From a virus, in the IMG/VR virus record IMGVR_UViG_3300027708_002199, positions 1-64,000 of that record: a DNA stretch of 64,000 bases. The stretch is one strand, 5' to 3'. A program made the translations under genes and the position numbers. Positions 63,768-64,000 of the stretch are shown here, one piece after another (position 1 is the first letter of the stretch; each line of letters starts with the position of its first letter). The notes below the pieces were generated by a model, which saw only the letters and a list, made by a program, of their open reading frames with translations, had not been told where the DNA came from and did not search any database.

Positions 63768-64000
63768 ATGAATACAATAATCGCAGAACCATACAGAAGT
63801 CAACTATACACAAAAGTTAGACACGTACTCGGAGCACCAATTCGTTCAATTGAATTAGAAGACGAACAAATGGATTCCATCTTGGAATTTTCTATTGGGG
63901 ATTACGCCCAGTATGTTCAAGATTGGTTAATTGAATCGCAATGGACTTCATTATATAATTTAAATTTAGATACACAATCTTTATCAAGAGCATTTGTAAC
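63768..64000 (+). CDS. Neck/connector protein, N-terminal part (runs off window)
   Basis: ATG 63768 opens a frame that runs to the window edge (77 residues visible). The sequence TKVRHVLGAPIRSIELEDEQ followed by MDSILEFSIGDYAQYVQDWL is the start of a head-completion or neck (gp13-like) protein widespread in T4-like phages. It probably binds the portal and closes the head. It starts behind the SOD fusion with its own motif. The T4 gene number cannot be settled from the part seen. Confidence 0.6.
   Translation, partial: MNTIIAEPYRSQLYTKVRHVLGAPIRSIELEDEQMDSILEFSIGDYAQYVQDWLIESQWTSLYNLNLDTQSLSRAFV

Overview
The window is a compact, AT-rich piece of a large T4-like contractile-tailed phage (myovirus) genome. 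The host is probably a member of the Bacteroidota, most likely a flavobacterium. Three things point that way. Tail proteins carry SprB-type and delta-60 repeats known from gliding Bacteroidota. Start codons are preceded by A-rich DNA with almost no Shine-Dalgarno sequences. The single-stranded-DNA-binding gene has a TTTG-N20-TAnnnTTG promoter close to the Bacteroidota consensus. No host tRNA, rRNA, integrase, CRISPR array or insertion sequence was seen. No gene-free stretch exceeds 300 bases.

Layout, by coordinate. 1-16.8 kb (minus strand): host-recognition genes, namely a partial S74-type fibre, three LamG/concanavalin-like proteins, a 1495-residue YadA-like fibre, two SprB-like proteins and a gpI-like baseplate protein, with one GIY-YIG homing endonuclease inserted. 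16.9-28.8 kb: baseplate wedge block (gp25, gp6 and large wedge proteins, one of 1847 residues with a very hydrophobic segment). 28.9-33.9 kb: flavoprotein, aerobic ribonucleotide reductase (nrdB-nrdA) and a second GIY-YIG endonuclease. 33.9-38.7 kb: replication and recombination (DnaB/gp41-type helicase, 5'-3' nuclease, UvsX-like recombinase, gp32-like protein). 38.8-39.7 kb: two small unknown genes. 39.7-60.4 kb: tail (2016-residue hub, LysM protein, 1571-residue tail protein, tape measure, gp26-like chaperone with a probable +1 frameshift extension, tube, HAD phosphatase, sheath, neck/terminator proteins). 58.7-58.8 kb and 60.5-64 kb (plus strand): a small ribbon-helix-helix-like gene, an SNF2 helicase, a superoxide dismutase fused to a nuclease-like domain, and the start of a neck protein.

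The strongest new signal is regulatory. Twenty-one genes have the heptamer TATTTAT upstream, always in the same orientation to the gene. This is the reverse complement of the ATAAATA core of the T4 late promoter. Its distance to the start codon falls in three groups: 4-5, 12-18 and 28-35 nt. Genes without it sit tightly behind another gene, so it divides the window into about twenty transcription units. In nine genes it lies only 4-5 nt from ATG, which suggests leaderless mRNAs. In five cases it directly abuts the upstream stop codon.

The best candidates for undescribed biology are: this promoter system; the superoxide dismutase-nuclease fusion; a flavoprotein and an unknown coiled-coil protein that share with that fusion an N-terminal helix ending in L/I-x-E, the cleavage pattern of T4-type head proteases (possible head-packaged, injected proteins); and the +1 frameshift in the tail chaperone.
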